A DNA stretch of 64,000 nucleotides from Streptomyces filamentosus (GCF_014654895.1 NZ_BNBE01000001.1:2356001-2420000), one strand, 5' to 3'; shown: positions 7,799 to 15,750, counted from the first letter of the stretch. The notes: generated by a model not told the origin, from the letters alone. Numbers and translations are program-made.

Positions 7799-8358
7799 TA
7801 GCGCTCGCTGGCCAGTCCTGCTTCTCCCAGGGCCTTCAGCACCGAATCGGGGTCTCCGCCGTAGACGAGATGCGGCTCGTCTGCCTGGGGCGGGACGAAC
7901 CTGTTCCGGTAGCGGGTCAGGTCGCTCTCGGAGAAGTAGATCGAGTTCGGGTCAGCCGCGTGCTTGGCGTTCCGCTCGCTGACGCGGGCCCAGAGTTCTT
8001 CGTGGCTCGCCTCCAAGTAGACGAGCACAACGAGCGCGCCGGCATCTGTGGCGATCTCTCGCCAGCGGGCACGGTCGTCGGGGGTCCAGAATCCGTGGTC
8101 GACCACTACGTTGCGGCCCGCCCGAAGGTGGTCGCGCAGTTCTACGGCGATCTCTTCGAGCACCGGGCGTTCCAGGGTCGGGAAGGTGCCCCGGGGGAAG
8201 TCCACGCCGTACACGCCATGCCGCCGGAACATCTCCTCGTCCGGGCACAGCCGGACGAACCCCCGCGCCGTGAAAGCACGGGAGAGCGTCGTTTTGCCTG
8301 AGCCCGGGAGTCCGGCCATCAGCACGCACAGGGGCCGGCCGGTCGAGTCCTCCGTCAC
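7798..8358 (-). CDS. P-loop kinase-like protein
   Basis: 186-aa AAA/kinase-type NTPase. The Walker A is GLPGSGKTT at residues 16-24. The pattern that follows (LCPDE, NVVVDHGFW, VVLVYLEAS..ELWARVSERN, then a lid with Arg residues) fits the zeta-toxin / polynucleotide-kinase / nucleotide-kinase-like group. Substrate unknown; a small-molecule, nucleic-acid or cell-wall precursor kinase are all possible. The GTG start overlaps the stop of the GntR gene (GTGA), so production is coupled to the regulator. The 3' end abuts the TGACACC array. A toxin role is a guess. Confidence 0.75.
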   Translation of the reverse strand: MTEDSTGRPLCVLMAGLPGSGKTTLSRAFTARGFVRLCPDEEMFRRHGVYGVDFPRGTFPTLERPVLEEIAVELRDHLRAGRNVVVDHGFWTPDDRARWREIATDAGALVVLVYLEASHEELWARVSERNAKHAADPNSIYFSESDLTRYRNRFVPPQADEPHLVYGGDPDSVLKALGEAGLASER

Positions 8359-9116
8359 TGTGCGACCTCCGATTCCGTGAGCCACGTCCGGCCGGGGCCG
8401 CCGAGGTCTACGCCGTACTCCACGACGTGGTCACCGCTGTCGACGAACTTCGCGGTCATCACGACCACCGGTTCCGAGGGCGGGTTCGCGGGGTCCAGTT
8501 CCAGGAGCTCCGCGTCCGCAGGCGTGAGCAGCCGGGCAGACGCCGAGTCGATCCGGCGGGTGATTGGCCGCCCCGTGACCTGCGCGATGAGCTGGAGGGA
8601 CGTTCCGCCGGCCAGGCGCTCGCTCTCCGCCAACTGGGGGACGAGCCTCCCGTACTGCACCGGGATCCACGACGTGGAGTGCGCGACGATGCCGTGTCGG
8701 TCACGGTACACGCGGGACCGTCGGATCACCTCCGCCCCCGGCGCAATGTCCAGCACCTGGGCCACGTCGGCCGGTGCCGGAACGACCGCCGCCGCGTGGG
8801 AGTCGGACCGTTCGCCCGCGCCCCAGCTCGAACCACTGCGGCGGCCCCGGTCCTGACGCTGCGCGCCCGAGGACATGGGAGCGGGGCGGTCGATCACCTC
8901 GGTGCCGATGCCGTGGATCCCCCGCACGAGTCCGTCGGTGCGGAGCTTCCGGAGCGCCTTCTCAGCGGTCGCGGTGCTGACGCTCCACTCCTGGGAGAGG
9001 GTCTTGATGCTGGGCAGAAGCTCGCCCGGCCTGAGCTGGCCGGACGTGATCAGTTCCTCGTAGTGCGCGGCGATCCGTGCGTACGGCGCCCGATGGCCGG
9101 CCTGATCCGACACCAC
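8355..9116 (-). CDS. GntR/UTRA family repressor
   Basis: 253-aa GntR regulator. The N-terminal winged helix (about 10-75) has the signature GELLPSIKTLSQEWSVSTATAEKALRKLRTDGLV. The C-terminal UTRA-like ligand domain (about 110-250) has VIRRSRVYRD and ITRRIDSASAR motifs. The GTG start has AAGGGAG 5 bases upstream. Related GntR proteins (KorSA type) repress replication and transfer genes in Streptomyces integrative elements, and a similar role is likely: it faces the HTH-HNH-ATPase operon across a gap with repeated CCCTAGGG boxes. Confidence 0.85.
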   Translation of the reverse strand: MVSDQAGHRAPYARIAAHYEELITSGQLRPGELLPSIKTLSQEWSVSTATAEKALRKLRTDGLVRGIHGIGTEVIDRPAPMSSGAQRQDRGRRSGSSWGAGERSDSHAAAVVPAPADVAQVLDIAPGAEVIRRSRVYRDRHGIVAHSTSWIPVQYGRLVPQLAESERLAGGTSLQLIAQVTGRPITRRIDSASARLLTPADAELLELDPANPPSEPVVVMTAKFVDSGDHVVEYGVDLGGPGRTWLTESEVAQ

Positions 9117-9144
9117 GTCAACTCCCTTGCCTCATTGGATGCGT

Positions 9145-9196
9145 TCCCTAGCGTACCGCTTGACACCCTAGGGTGCCCTAGGGAACCTTAGGGATG
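9145..9196. promoter_or_regulatory. CCCTAGGG operator cluster in the divergent gap
   Basis: The palindrome CCCTAGGG occurs twice (9167-9174 and 9176-9183), flanked by TTCCCTAGCG at 9144 and CCTTAGGGA at 9187. A TTGACA hexamer (9160-9165) overlaps the block. It lies between the GntR gene and the divergent plus-strand operon, the expected place for a repressor switch. Confidence 0.7.
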
Positions 9197-9227
9197 TGCC
9201 CGCCGATCGAATCTATCGGAACGGGTA

Positions 9228-9296
9228 CCGCTCCCTGCATGGGGGCTGAAGCGCGAAAACGTCCTGGTCAACGGCCTAGGACGAAGCAGGGAGCGG
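9228..9296 (+). repeat. 11-bp inverted repeat in the operon leader
   Basis: CCGCTCCCTGC (9228-9238) pairs exactly with 9286-9296 across 47 bases, upstream of the first HTH gene. It may shape the 5' leader of the replication operon. No terminator U-run follows. Confidence 0.6.
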
Positions 9297-9348
9297 CCAC
9301 CTACCGCCAAGCAGTCAGCCGCTCCCCGACCCTCGAAGGGGTAACCCC

Positions 9349-9765
9349 ATGATGCCCGAGAACACCGTGGCGCCGGAGGTTATGGCGCCTGAGCAGCCCC
9401 ACGCCTTACGGTCGGCGGACTCGCCGCTGGGGCGGGCCCGGGTGGCCCGGGGCTGGTCGCAGGAGAAGGCCGTACGAGCCCTGATCCTGATGGCCGACGC
9501 CTGGAACTGGCAGATCGCCGCCGAGTCGTCCCTGAAGGTCTACCTGTCCCGCTGGGAGCACGGCCTGACGCGGCCCGGCGAGACGTACCGGACCCTGCTG
9601 TGCGCGATCTACCGCACCACGCCGGAGGAGCTGGGCTTCTCCTCGCCCCGCGAGTCCCGGGAGCCCGCGACCGCGAAGAGCCTGCGCGAGCGGATCGCGG
9701 AGCTGGAGTCCCTGGTGCAGCGCCTGACCGGTCACGTCGGTATGCCCAAGGGGGTGGCGCTGTGA
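9349..9765 (+). CDS. XRE-like HTH protein, first gene of the replication operon
   Basis: 138-aa DNA-binding protein. The helix-turn-helix lies at about residues 30-85 (LGRARVARGWSQEKAVRAL...VYLSRWEHGLTRP...YRTLLCAIYRTTPEELGF), typical of actinomycete XRE proteins. A short coiled coil follows (LRERIAELESLVQRL). The start uses AAGGGG upstream of two adjacent ATGs. It is first in a four-gene operon whose members all overlap by GTGA. A regulatory or replication-control role is inferred. Confidence 0.75.
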   Translation: MMPENTVAPEVMAPEQPHALRSADSPLGRARVARGWSQEKAVRALILMADAWNWQIAAESSLKVYLSRWEHGLTRPGETYRTLLCAIYRTTPEELGFSSPRESREPATAKSLRERIAELESLVQRLTGHVGMPKGVAL

Positions 9766-10211
9766 CGATCGCGCCCGAGTCCCCGGTGAACCTGCCCGCC
9801 ACGGCCCCGGCCGAGCGGAACATGCTCCTCGCGGCCGCCATCGTGGAGGCCGGCCTCTCCTACATCGAACTCGCCGACCAGCTCGGCGTGGACCCCAAGA
9901 CCGTCGAGCGGTGGGTGAACGAGCCGGGCCGCCGCCCCTACGCCCGCCACGCCCACGCGGTCGCCCGCGTCCTGGGGACGACCGTGTGGGACCTGTGGCC
10001 CGCGCTGCGCCCGCAGGAGAAGACGCCGCCCCCCGCCGTGGTGCCGATCCCGCCGGTCCTGCTGGCCGCCGCCCGGGACGCGCTGAGCCGAGTCGAGAAC
10101 CTCGACCTCGGCAGCGCGAGCCCGACGGCCATGGCCATGCACCTCGGCTCCCTGTCCGCCGCGCTGCGGACAGTGCTCGACGTGGTCGACGTCTCCGGGG
10201 TGACCGGGTGA
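9762..10211 (+). CDS. Helix-turn-helix protein
   Basis: 149-aa protein starting at GTG that overlaps the upstream stop by 4 bases. An N-terminal HTH (about 20-75) is seen in LLAAAIVEAGLSYIELADQLGVDPKTVERWVNEPGRRPYARHAHAVARVLGTTVWDLWP. The rest is helical, with conserved-looking Leu and Ala, and could mediate dimerisation. Partner genes and overlaps suggest it acts with the upstream HTH protein, the HNH nuclease and the P-loop ATPase. No specific family name can be given. Confidence 0.72.
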   Translation: MTIAPESPVNLPATAPAERNMLLAAAIVEAGLSYIELADQLGVDPKTVERWVNEPGRRPYARHAHAVARVLGTTVWDLWPALRPQEKTPPPAVVPIPPVLLAAARDALSRVENLDLGSASPTAMAMHLGSLSAALRTVLDVVDVSGVTG

Positions 10212-10765
10212 GCCTGCACTCCGTCCCACGGCTCAACTCCGCCCGCCGCCGCGCCCGCAAGGCACAGCTCGCGGCCCGCGACGGCTGGCGGTGCGCCTAC
10301 TGCCGGATCCGGTTCAAGAACCTGGGCGAGGCGACGATGGACCACATCGTCCCGTACTCGCTCCACCGGACCTGGTCCGCCAACGCGCTCGTCCTCGCCT
10401 GCTGGACCTGCAACCACACCAAGGCGGACCGACTGTTCCTGTCGATCGCGCTGCTGCTGGTCTGGTCGACCGACACCGCGTTCACGGGTGTTCAGACGCC
10501 TGCCGATCCGGCCGGTCCGGCGGGCGCCGGCGCCGACCGGTCGAGCGGCCCGGAGCTGATCCGGTTCGGGCCGCAGGACGTCGACTGGCTGATGCTCGCT
10601 CGACTCGTTCAGGCCCGTTCACGGACCGAGCAGTCGACCCCTGAACAGGCGAAACTCCGGAAGCCGGTCGACCGCCGGGCGCGAGTCGGTCGGATCGAGC
10701 ACACCCGCCGAAGGCCCCGGATGAACACCTGTGAACAGTCGATCGATCGAGAGGCGCGCGCGTGA
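10208..10765 (+). CDS. HNH endonuclease
   Basis: 185-aa HNH nuclease. The ββα-metal module is clear: Cys29 and Cys32 in CAYC, DHIVP at residues 45-49, then CWTCNHTKAD (Cys65, Cys68, Asn69, His70), giving a Zn-stabilised HNH active site that nicks or cuts DNA. The C-terminal third is disordered and basic, and its DNA carries several GTTCAC/TGAACA iterons. The GTG start overlaps the preceding gene and its stop overlaps the ATPase start. In this context it could nick for replication or excision, or attack competitors; the sequence does not decide. Confidence 0.85.
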   Translation: MSLHSVPRLNSARRRARKAQLAARDGWRCAYCRIRFKNLGEATMDHIVPYSLHRTWSANALVLACWTCNHTKADRLFLSIALLLVWSTDTAFTGVQTPADPAGPAGAGADRSSGPELIRFGPQDVDWLMLARLVQARSRTEQSTPEQAKLRKPVDRRARVGRIEHTRRRPRMNTCEQSIDREARA

Positions 10766-10905
10766 ACCAGACCACCCACCACGTGAACGGCACCACCCGA
10801 CCGATCGACCCCGACCGGTCGACCGACCAGGGCGGCGTGAACACCGGACCGGAGCCCGTGAACACCGGCCCCCTGCCCGTGAACACGGCACGTGCGGCCG
10901 TGAAC
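10480..10905. repeat. GTGAAC/GTTCAC iterons across the HNH-ATPase junction
   Basis: GTGAAC starts at 10731, 10762, 10783, 10837, 10858, 10879 and 10900; inverted GTTCAC at 10480 and 10617, with GTTCAG/CTGAAC variants at 10490, 10607 and 10641. Four successive copies (10837-10900) are exactly 21 bp apart, two helical turns, and 10762-10783 share that spacing. TCGACCG/GATCGA words are interspersed. The repeats force the ATPase N terminus into VNTGPxP heptads. Confidence 0.9.
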
Positions 10906-12423
10906 AAGCGGCCGTCGGCGGAGGGCGGAGACAAGAAGCCGTCGGCCGCCGTGCGGCTCGTCCAGCTCGCCCGGGAGTGCTACCGGTTCGTCATGTCGGC
11001 GGACGGGCGTCCGTACGCGGTCGCCCTCGACGGCCCGAACATCGTGCTCCCGTTCAAGGGGCGCTCCGGGGTGCGCCAGCGCCTCGCCCGCCTGTACGCG
11101 GAGACCTACGAGGGGGACGTGGCGTCCCAGTCCGCGCTCGCGGACGCCATGACCGTGCTGGAAGGCATCGCGGAGGACGACGACCCGGTGCCGGTGCACC
11201 TGCGGGTCGGCCAGGACGACCTCGGCACGATCGTGGTCGACCTGGGCACCGCCGACGGCCGCGCGGTCACCGTGTCCGCCGGCGGCTGGCACGTCGCAGA
11301 CCGCTCCCCGCTCCTCTTCCGCCGGTCCGGGGCCATGGCGCCCATGCCCGCCCCGATCCTCGAAGGGGACGGCCTGAGCATGCTCCACAGCATGTTCAAC
11401 ATGGACGAGCCCGCGTTCCGGCAGCTCGTCGCCTGGCTGATCGCCGCGTGGATGCCGAACATCCCCCACCCGATCCTGACCTTCAAGGGCGAGCAGGGGA
11501 CGGGCAAGTCCAAGAGCGCGCAGATGGTGGTCAACCTGGTCGATCCCTCGCCCGCGGCCAAGCGCTCCGCTCCCCGGGACCTCAAGGCGTGGTCGACGCA
11601 GGCGTTCAATTCCTGGGCGCTGTGCCTGGACAACGTCTCCGCCATCCCCGGGTGGCTGTCCGACACCCTGTGCAAGGGCGTCACGGGCGACGGGTTCGTG
11701 GACCGGGCCCTGTACAGCGACGACGACGTGGTGGTGGTCTCCTTCCGCCGGGTGCTGGCCATGACCACCATCGACGCCGGCGCGCTCGCCGGGGACCTGG
11801 CCGAGCGACTGCTGATGCTCGACCTCCAGCTCATCGACCCCGACCGGCGCCGTACCGAGGAAGAGCTGGACACCGCGTTCGAGGCGGTCCGCCCGGCCGT
11901 CCTCGGCTCGCTCTTCGACCTGCTGGCCACCGTGCTCAACGTGCTGCCGAACGTGAAGCTGGAGACCATGCCGCGCATGGCGGACTTCGCCCGCGTCCTG
12001 GCCGCCGTCGACCAGGTCATGGGCTGGAACACCCTGGACGACTACCTGGCCGCCTCCGCGAACGTCGCTGGAGACGCCCTGGAGGGCGACCCGTTCGGCT
12101 CCGCCGTCGTCGCCCTGGTCGAGGAGTCCGGCACCTGGACAGGCACCGCCGCGATGCTCCTGGAGCACGTCCAGCCGCCCGGCGGCATCCGGCCGCCGTC
12201 CTGGCCCAAGGACGCCACCCGCGCCGGCGGAAAGGTCAAACGGATCGCCCCGCTCCTGCGCACGGTCGGGATCACCGTGGACGACACGCAGCGCAGTCAG
12301 GACCGGCACCGGAGCAGGCTCCTCATCCTGTCGCGCACCGGCGGCTCCAGCGGGACCACGCCGGCAGCGTCCGACGCCGCCCCGCCCGCCCTGTGGCCCG
12401 ACACGCCCCCTGAGCAGCGCTGA
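10762..12423 (+). CDS. Replication-type P-loop ATPase/helicase
   Basis: 553-aa ATPase. The first 50 residues are low complexity (VNTGP-type heptads encoded by iterons). The core has Walker A GEQGTGKS at residues 243-250, a Walker B-like WALCLDNVS near 290, and an arginine-containing segment FVDRALYSDDDVVVVSFRRV. This layout resembles phage/plasmid primase-helicases of the D5/SF3-like group; a catalytic primase domain is not evident. It is the last gene of the GTGA-linked operon and the most likely replication initiator or helicase of the element. The GTG start overlaps the HNH stop. Confidence 0.75.
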   Translation: MNQTTHHVNGTTRPIDPDRSTDQGGVNTGPEPVNTGPLPVNTARAAVNKRPSAEGGDKKPSAAVRLVQLARECYRFVMSADGRPYAVALDGPNIVLPFKGRSGVRQRLARLYAETYEGDVASQSALADAMTVLEGIAEDDDPVPVHLRVGQDDLGTIVVDLGTADGRAVTVSAGGWHVADRSPLLFRRSGAMAPMPAPILEGDGLSMLHSMFNMDEPAFRQLVAWLIAAWMPNIPHPILTFKGEQGTGKSKSAQMVVNLVDPSPAAKRSAPRDLKAWSTQAFNSWALCLDNVSAIPGWLSDTLCKGVTGDGFVDRALYSDDDVVVVSFRRVLAMTTIDAGALAGDLAERLLMLDLQLIDPDRRRTEEELDTAFEAVRPAVLGSLFDLLATVLNVLPNVKLETMPRMADFARVLAAVDQVMGWNTLDDYLAASANVAGDALEGDPFGSAVVALVEESGTWTGTAAMLLEHVQPPGGIRPPSWPKDATRAGGKVKRIAPLLRTVGITVDDTQRSQDRHRSRLLILSRTGGSSGTTPAASDAAPPALWPDTPPEQR

Positions 12424-12471
12424 CGATGCCGGACCGGGCCGCACACCAGCGGCCCGGACACGGCAAGAGCT

Positions 12472-12582
12472 GCGGACGCTGAAGCCGTCCAGCGTCCGCA
12501 GCGTCCGCTCAGCGTCCGCCATCCCCACCGCCCCCGACCTGCGGGAACAGCCAGGGTCGGACGCTGGGGCACTGCGGACGCT
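12472..12582. repeat. AGCGTCCGC iteron cluster (right)
   Basis: Exact AGCGTCCGC copies start at 12491, 12500 and 12511, with inverted copies at 12472 and 12574 and a partial one at about 12559. The same 9-mer as at 6878-7062. The cluster sits between the ATPase gene and the excisionase-like gene, so it may also be part of the xis promoter. Confidence 0.85.
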
Positions 12583-12660
12583 GAGATACACCAACTCTCC
12601 AGGACGGCCACCGGCACCGCTCACCCTCCGCGCACCGGACACGAGGAGCCACGCAACCCC

Positions 12661-12885
12661 ATGGCCAGCAAGCCGATCGAGACCCTTCGCGCCGGACTCC
12701 CGGACCGCTACCTCACCCCCGAGGACATCGCCGCGATGTTCTCCGTCCCCATCGAGACCGTCTATCGCTGGCGCAAGCAGCGCACCGGCCCGCCCGGCTT
12801 CCGCGTCGGCCGCCACGTCCGCTACGACCCCGCCGCCGTCCGTACCTGGGTCCAGCAGCAGGAAGCCACCGACACCGCCGCCTGA
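12661..12885 (+). CDS. xis: Excisionase-like MerR/AlpA HTH protein
   Basis: 74-aa winged-helix protein of the excisionase/AlpA type: YLTPEDIAAMFSVPIETVYRWRKQRTGPPGFRVGRHVRYDPAAVRTWVQQQE, which reads as helix-turn-helix, wing and recognition helix. Such proteins bend attachment-site DNA and steer integrase toward excision. Its place just before the integrase gene matches actinomycete integrative elements. Function is inferred from family and position. Confidence 0.88.
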   Translation: MASKPIETLRAGLPDRYLTPEDIAAMFSVPIETVYRWRKQRTGPPGFRVGRHVRYDPAAVRTWVQQQEATDTAA

Positions 12886-13317
12886 CCCGCCGGCCGTGAC
12901 GGTAGAGCCCACCCCCGCTACCCGTCACAGCGTCACACCCCCGTCACGCTCACCGCCACGCCCTCCGCCTGCACCGCCGAGGTAGAGGGCCCCCTCTACC
13001 TCGATAGAGGGGGCGGTAGGGGCCACTGACCTGTGCGGTAAGGCGGGTAAAGGGGGGCCGTCACGGCCGTCGCACTCCGCCGTCACGGCCGTCACGGCGC
13101 CTCCCCGGTCCGGGGAGGCAACGGGGAGCCGGAAAGAACTCCCCAACCGGCTCCCCGGCCCGCCTCCCCCCGCGACGACCAGCGAAACACCCTTTCGGGG
13201 AGGCGGGGAGGCACCCCGCCAACCGATCCGAAGCCCCGCTCACAACGACTTCCACGGCACCCCCATGCCTCCCTCCCTGAGGGCGGCACAGCACCCACCC
13301 GAGAGGACGCAGCCCAC
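12886..13317. other. Noncoding gap between xis and int with repeated CGTCACGG
   Basis: 432 bp without a gene. GTCACGG/CCGTGACGG-type words recur: about 12895, 12924, 12931, 12947, 13060, 13081 and 13090. The 12981-13013 stretch can form two competing hairpins (listed separately). The layout suggests that integrase expression is controlled independently of the xis side. Confidence 0.6.
12981..13013 (+). promoter_or_regulatory. Mutually exclusive hairpins upstream of int
   Basis: GGTAGAGGG (12981-12989) can pair with CCCTCTACC (12992-13000). Alternatively CCCCCTCTA (12990-12998) can pair with TAGAGGGGG (13005-13013). The two stems use the same central segment and cannot coexist, as in attenuators. 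Regulation is inferred. Confidence 0.55.
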
Positions 13318-14556
13318 ATGGCTGGCAGCATCCAGGACCGCTGGTTCAAGACCGCGACCGACGCCGACGGGAAGACCGTCCGCACCAAGACCGCCCGTCA
13401 CGGCAGCGGCCTGCGCTACCGGGCCCGCTACTTCGCGCCGGACGGCAAGCGCAAGTCCAAGTCCTTCGCCGACGGGCAGAAGCGCCTCGCCGAGCAGTGG
13501 CTCAGCAGCATCAGCGCGGACGTGGCCCGGGGCCAGTACATCGACCCGAACGCGGCCCGGACGACCTTCCAGGAGTTCGCGGAGGGGTGGCTGGCAAGCC
13601 AGAGCGGAGACCCGAACACCAAGGCGTCGATGACGTCTCAGCTCAAGCTGCACGCCTTCCCGCGGATCGGGACCCGTCCGCTGGGCTCGTTCCAGCCGAG
13701 CCACATCCGCGAGTTCGTGACGCAGCTCGAAGCCTCCGGGATGTCCGGCTCGTACGCCCGCGTCATCTTCTCCAACGTTCGCGCCATCCTGAGCGCGGCT
13801 GTCGAGGACGGCTGCCTCCCCCGGAATCCCTGCAACTCGCGCACGGTGACGCTCCCGGAGATGGGCGCGCGGCGCGTAGTCCCCTGGTTGCCGGAACGGG
13901 TCTTTGCCATGCGCGCCGCCCTGGTCGAGCGGTTCCAGCCCATGGTGGACGTCGGCGCCGGATGCGGTCTCCGGCAGGGGGAGATCCTCGGGCTGTCCGT
14001 CGAAGAGCTGGACTTCGACAACGCCACGCTGCACGTCGTACAGCAGCTCAAGCTGAGCCTGAGTCGGCCGGTGTTCGCCCCGCCGAAGGGCGGCAAGCTG
14101 CGTGACGTACCCCTGCCCGCCCCCGTGGCGGACGCGCTCAAGGCGCACATGAAGCTCTTCCCGCCGGTAGAGATCACGCTGCCCTGGATGCGCGCCGGCG
14201 GTCCGCCCGTGACCAAGCGGCTGCTCTTCACCGGTCCGCTCGGCGGGCACGTCTGGCGCACGTCGCTGAACGAGGACCACTGGAAGCCCGCACTGGCCAA
14301 GGCCGGCGTCATCCCCACGGCGAAGAGCCGGGAGCACGCCGCCGCGCGAGAGCACGGCATGCACGCCCTGAGGCACTTCTACGCCTCGGTGCTACTGGAC
14401 GCCGGCGAGAGCATCAAGGCCGTCTCCGAGTACCTGGGGCACTCGGATCCAGGGCTCACGCTAAAGGTGTACGCACACCTGATGCCAAGCAGTCGAGATC
14501 GGGCACGACAGGCTCTCGGTCGAGCGCTCCGACCGCCGCAGAACCCAACGCCCTGA
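13318..14556 (+). CDS. int: Tyrosine recombinase integrase
   Basis: 412-aa site-specific recombinase that inserts and excises the element. The N-terminal arm-binding region (about 1-80, AP2-like: RYRARYFAPDGKRKSKSF) and SAM-like core-binding domain (about 80-180) precede the catalytic domain. Catalytic motifs: Arg in GCGLRQGEILG, His-x-x-Arg in HALRHFYAS, the second His in YLGHSDPG, and the nucleophilic Tyr in LKVYAHLMP. All key residues are present and length is normal. GAGG lies 11 bases before ATG. The target inferred from the flanks is the 3' end of gpmA. Confidence 0.95.
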   Translation: MAGSIQDRWFKTATDADGKTVRTKTARHGSGLRYRARYFAPDGKRKSKSFADGQKRLAEQWLSSISADVARGQYIDPNAARTTFQEFAEGWLASQSGDPNTKASMTSQLKLHAFPRIGTRPLGSFQPSHIREFVTQLEASGMSGSYARVIFSNVRAILSAAVEDGCLPRNPCNSRTVTLPEMGARRVVPWLPERVFAMRAALVERFQPMVDVGAGCGLRQGEILGLSVEELDFDNATLHVVQQLKLSLSRPVFAPPKGGKLRDVPLPAPVADALKAHMKLFPPVEITLPWMRAGGPPVTKRLLFTGPLGGHVWRTSLNEDHWKPALAKAGVIPTAKSREHAAAREHGMHALRHFYASVLLDAGESIKAVSEYLGHSDPGLTLKVYAHLMPSSRDRARQALGRALRPPQNPTP

Positions 14557-14765
14557 GGCTTTGCAGAGAGTCCCGATCAGCGGACTAACCCCGGCCAGCG
14601 CTCACAGCCAAGGCCGGGGACATGATCGTGCTCTCTCCGCCAAGCAGGGGGGGCAACGACACAGTCTCGCCCGGGCGCTGATGCCAGGAACTGCGTCTAC
14701 AGGGCAATCACCGCTCCTGACGCAGGAGAGTAACCGCTGCCCCTCTGCGGACCCTCATACGGAGA
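14557..14765. other. Gap between integrase and NYN gene
   Basis: About 210 bp between the convergent int and NYN genes. It holds CTCCGCCAAGCAG at about 14636, resembling ACCGCCAAGC words at 7071 and 9303. No gene or clear terminator is seen. Confidence 0.4.
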
Positions 14766-15455
14766 TCACTGATAGTCACGCCGGTCAAGCGATGCCTCAT
14801 AGCAACTGCGGTCGAGGTTCGTGTTCCAGATCCGCCGAGTGCCACTTGGCCTGAGACTGCCGCCCGCGTAGCGGCCCTGCTTGCGGGCCTCCGGGTCGTA
14901 CCAACTCACCGTCTCGATCCGGGCATACCGCCCAGCGTCACGGCTGCGAAAGTCGTAGAGCTCGTCCAAGACCGGGACCAGATCCGTGTCTCGCGACGCC
15001 AGGACGACCAGGTCTACGTCTGGGTCGACCGACTCACGAACGCAGGCAAGCGCGCATAGTACGTCGATCCCCTTCTCCCTAGGACGCCCCTTAGGGATCT
15101 TCTTACCGTGCACATCCAGTACTGGACGCCCATCCGCCCCACGCTGGAAGTCGTACTTAAGATCGCGCAGGTCAACAACCGCACCGTCGGCTCGCCACTG
15201 GGTTGCCTGGTCACGGCAGCGTCGATTCTGCTCCCAGTCGTAGTCGACATGAGGGAGACCGCGGTATACGAGAACGCGCTCCACCTGCGCCAAGGGATAC
15301 CCCGGGCGCTGACGACCGTTACGTTCCGTTATAGAACGACGCGCGAAGGCAACCGGGTCGATGAGCGACTCGTGCACATCCCCATCGGGATCAAAGACGT
15401 CCCGCGAGGTCATGTGCACGTTTTGGTAGTCGATGATGAAGGTCGTCCGAAGCAC
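14766..15455 (-). CDS. NYN domain protein, putative PIN-like ribonuclease
   Basis: 229-aa NYN/LabA-like protein, a PIN-fold metal-dependent nuclease family. The N-terminal TTFIIDYQNVH holds the first acidic residue and an Asn. Later, EKGIDVLCALACVRE and VDLVVLASRDTDLVPVLDEL hold the other conserved acidic residues, in the usual order. It starts at GTG (15455) with GGGGG upstream, because the fold begins immediately there; an upstream ATG at 15548 is possible. It is the only minus-strand gene on the integrase side and sits next to attR, a usual cargo position. RNA target unknown. Confidence 0.75.
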   Translation of the reverse strand: MLRTTFIIDYQNVHMTSRDVFDPDGDVHESLIDPVAFARRSITERNGRQRPGYPLAQVERVLVYRGLPHVDYDWEQNRRCRDQATQWRADGAVVDLRDLKYDFQRGADGRPVLDVHGKKIPKGRPREKGIDVLCALACVRESVDPDVDLVVLASRDTDLVPVLDELYDFRSRDAGRYARIETVSWYDPEARKQGRYAGGSLRPSGTRRIWNTNLDRSCYEASLDRRDYQ

Positions 15456-15750
15456 GCAGGAGCCCCCAGAGATAGAAAAATCCCCGCCAATCCGGAGACG
15501 ACGGGGAGCAATACCGAAACTATGCATCGGTTGCATCTCAGCAGTCAAGCTGGCCGGCAGCCAAGTACGTCACGCCGGGTCTCCGCCGTTCAGCCATGCT
15601 CGCGAACTTGCCAGCTGTCACCAGCGCAGACACCTCACCGGCCGCACACCTCGGCAGTTCGGCATCAGTCATCGCGGGCGTGACCCCCGGTTGCCCTGGA
15701 TCACCATCAAGGAAAGCCCTGAGGGCCTAGGGTGGGCCCAGAGCGCGAAA
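15456..15750. other. Noncoding right end of the element
   Basis: About 300 bp between the NYN start and the gpmA terminator. It should contain the NYN promoter; a short repeat ATGCATCGGTTGCAT is at about 15522. Otherwise nothing recognisable. Confidence 0.4.

Noticed and set aside
8377..9191. Long + strand frames opposite the GntR gene
   Set aside because: Shadow frames; the minus-strand gene has the RBS and a full GntR/UTRA pattern.
12892..13100. Repeated GTCACGG words considered as a CRISPR-like array
   Set aside because: Spacing is irregular and units are only 7-9 bp.
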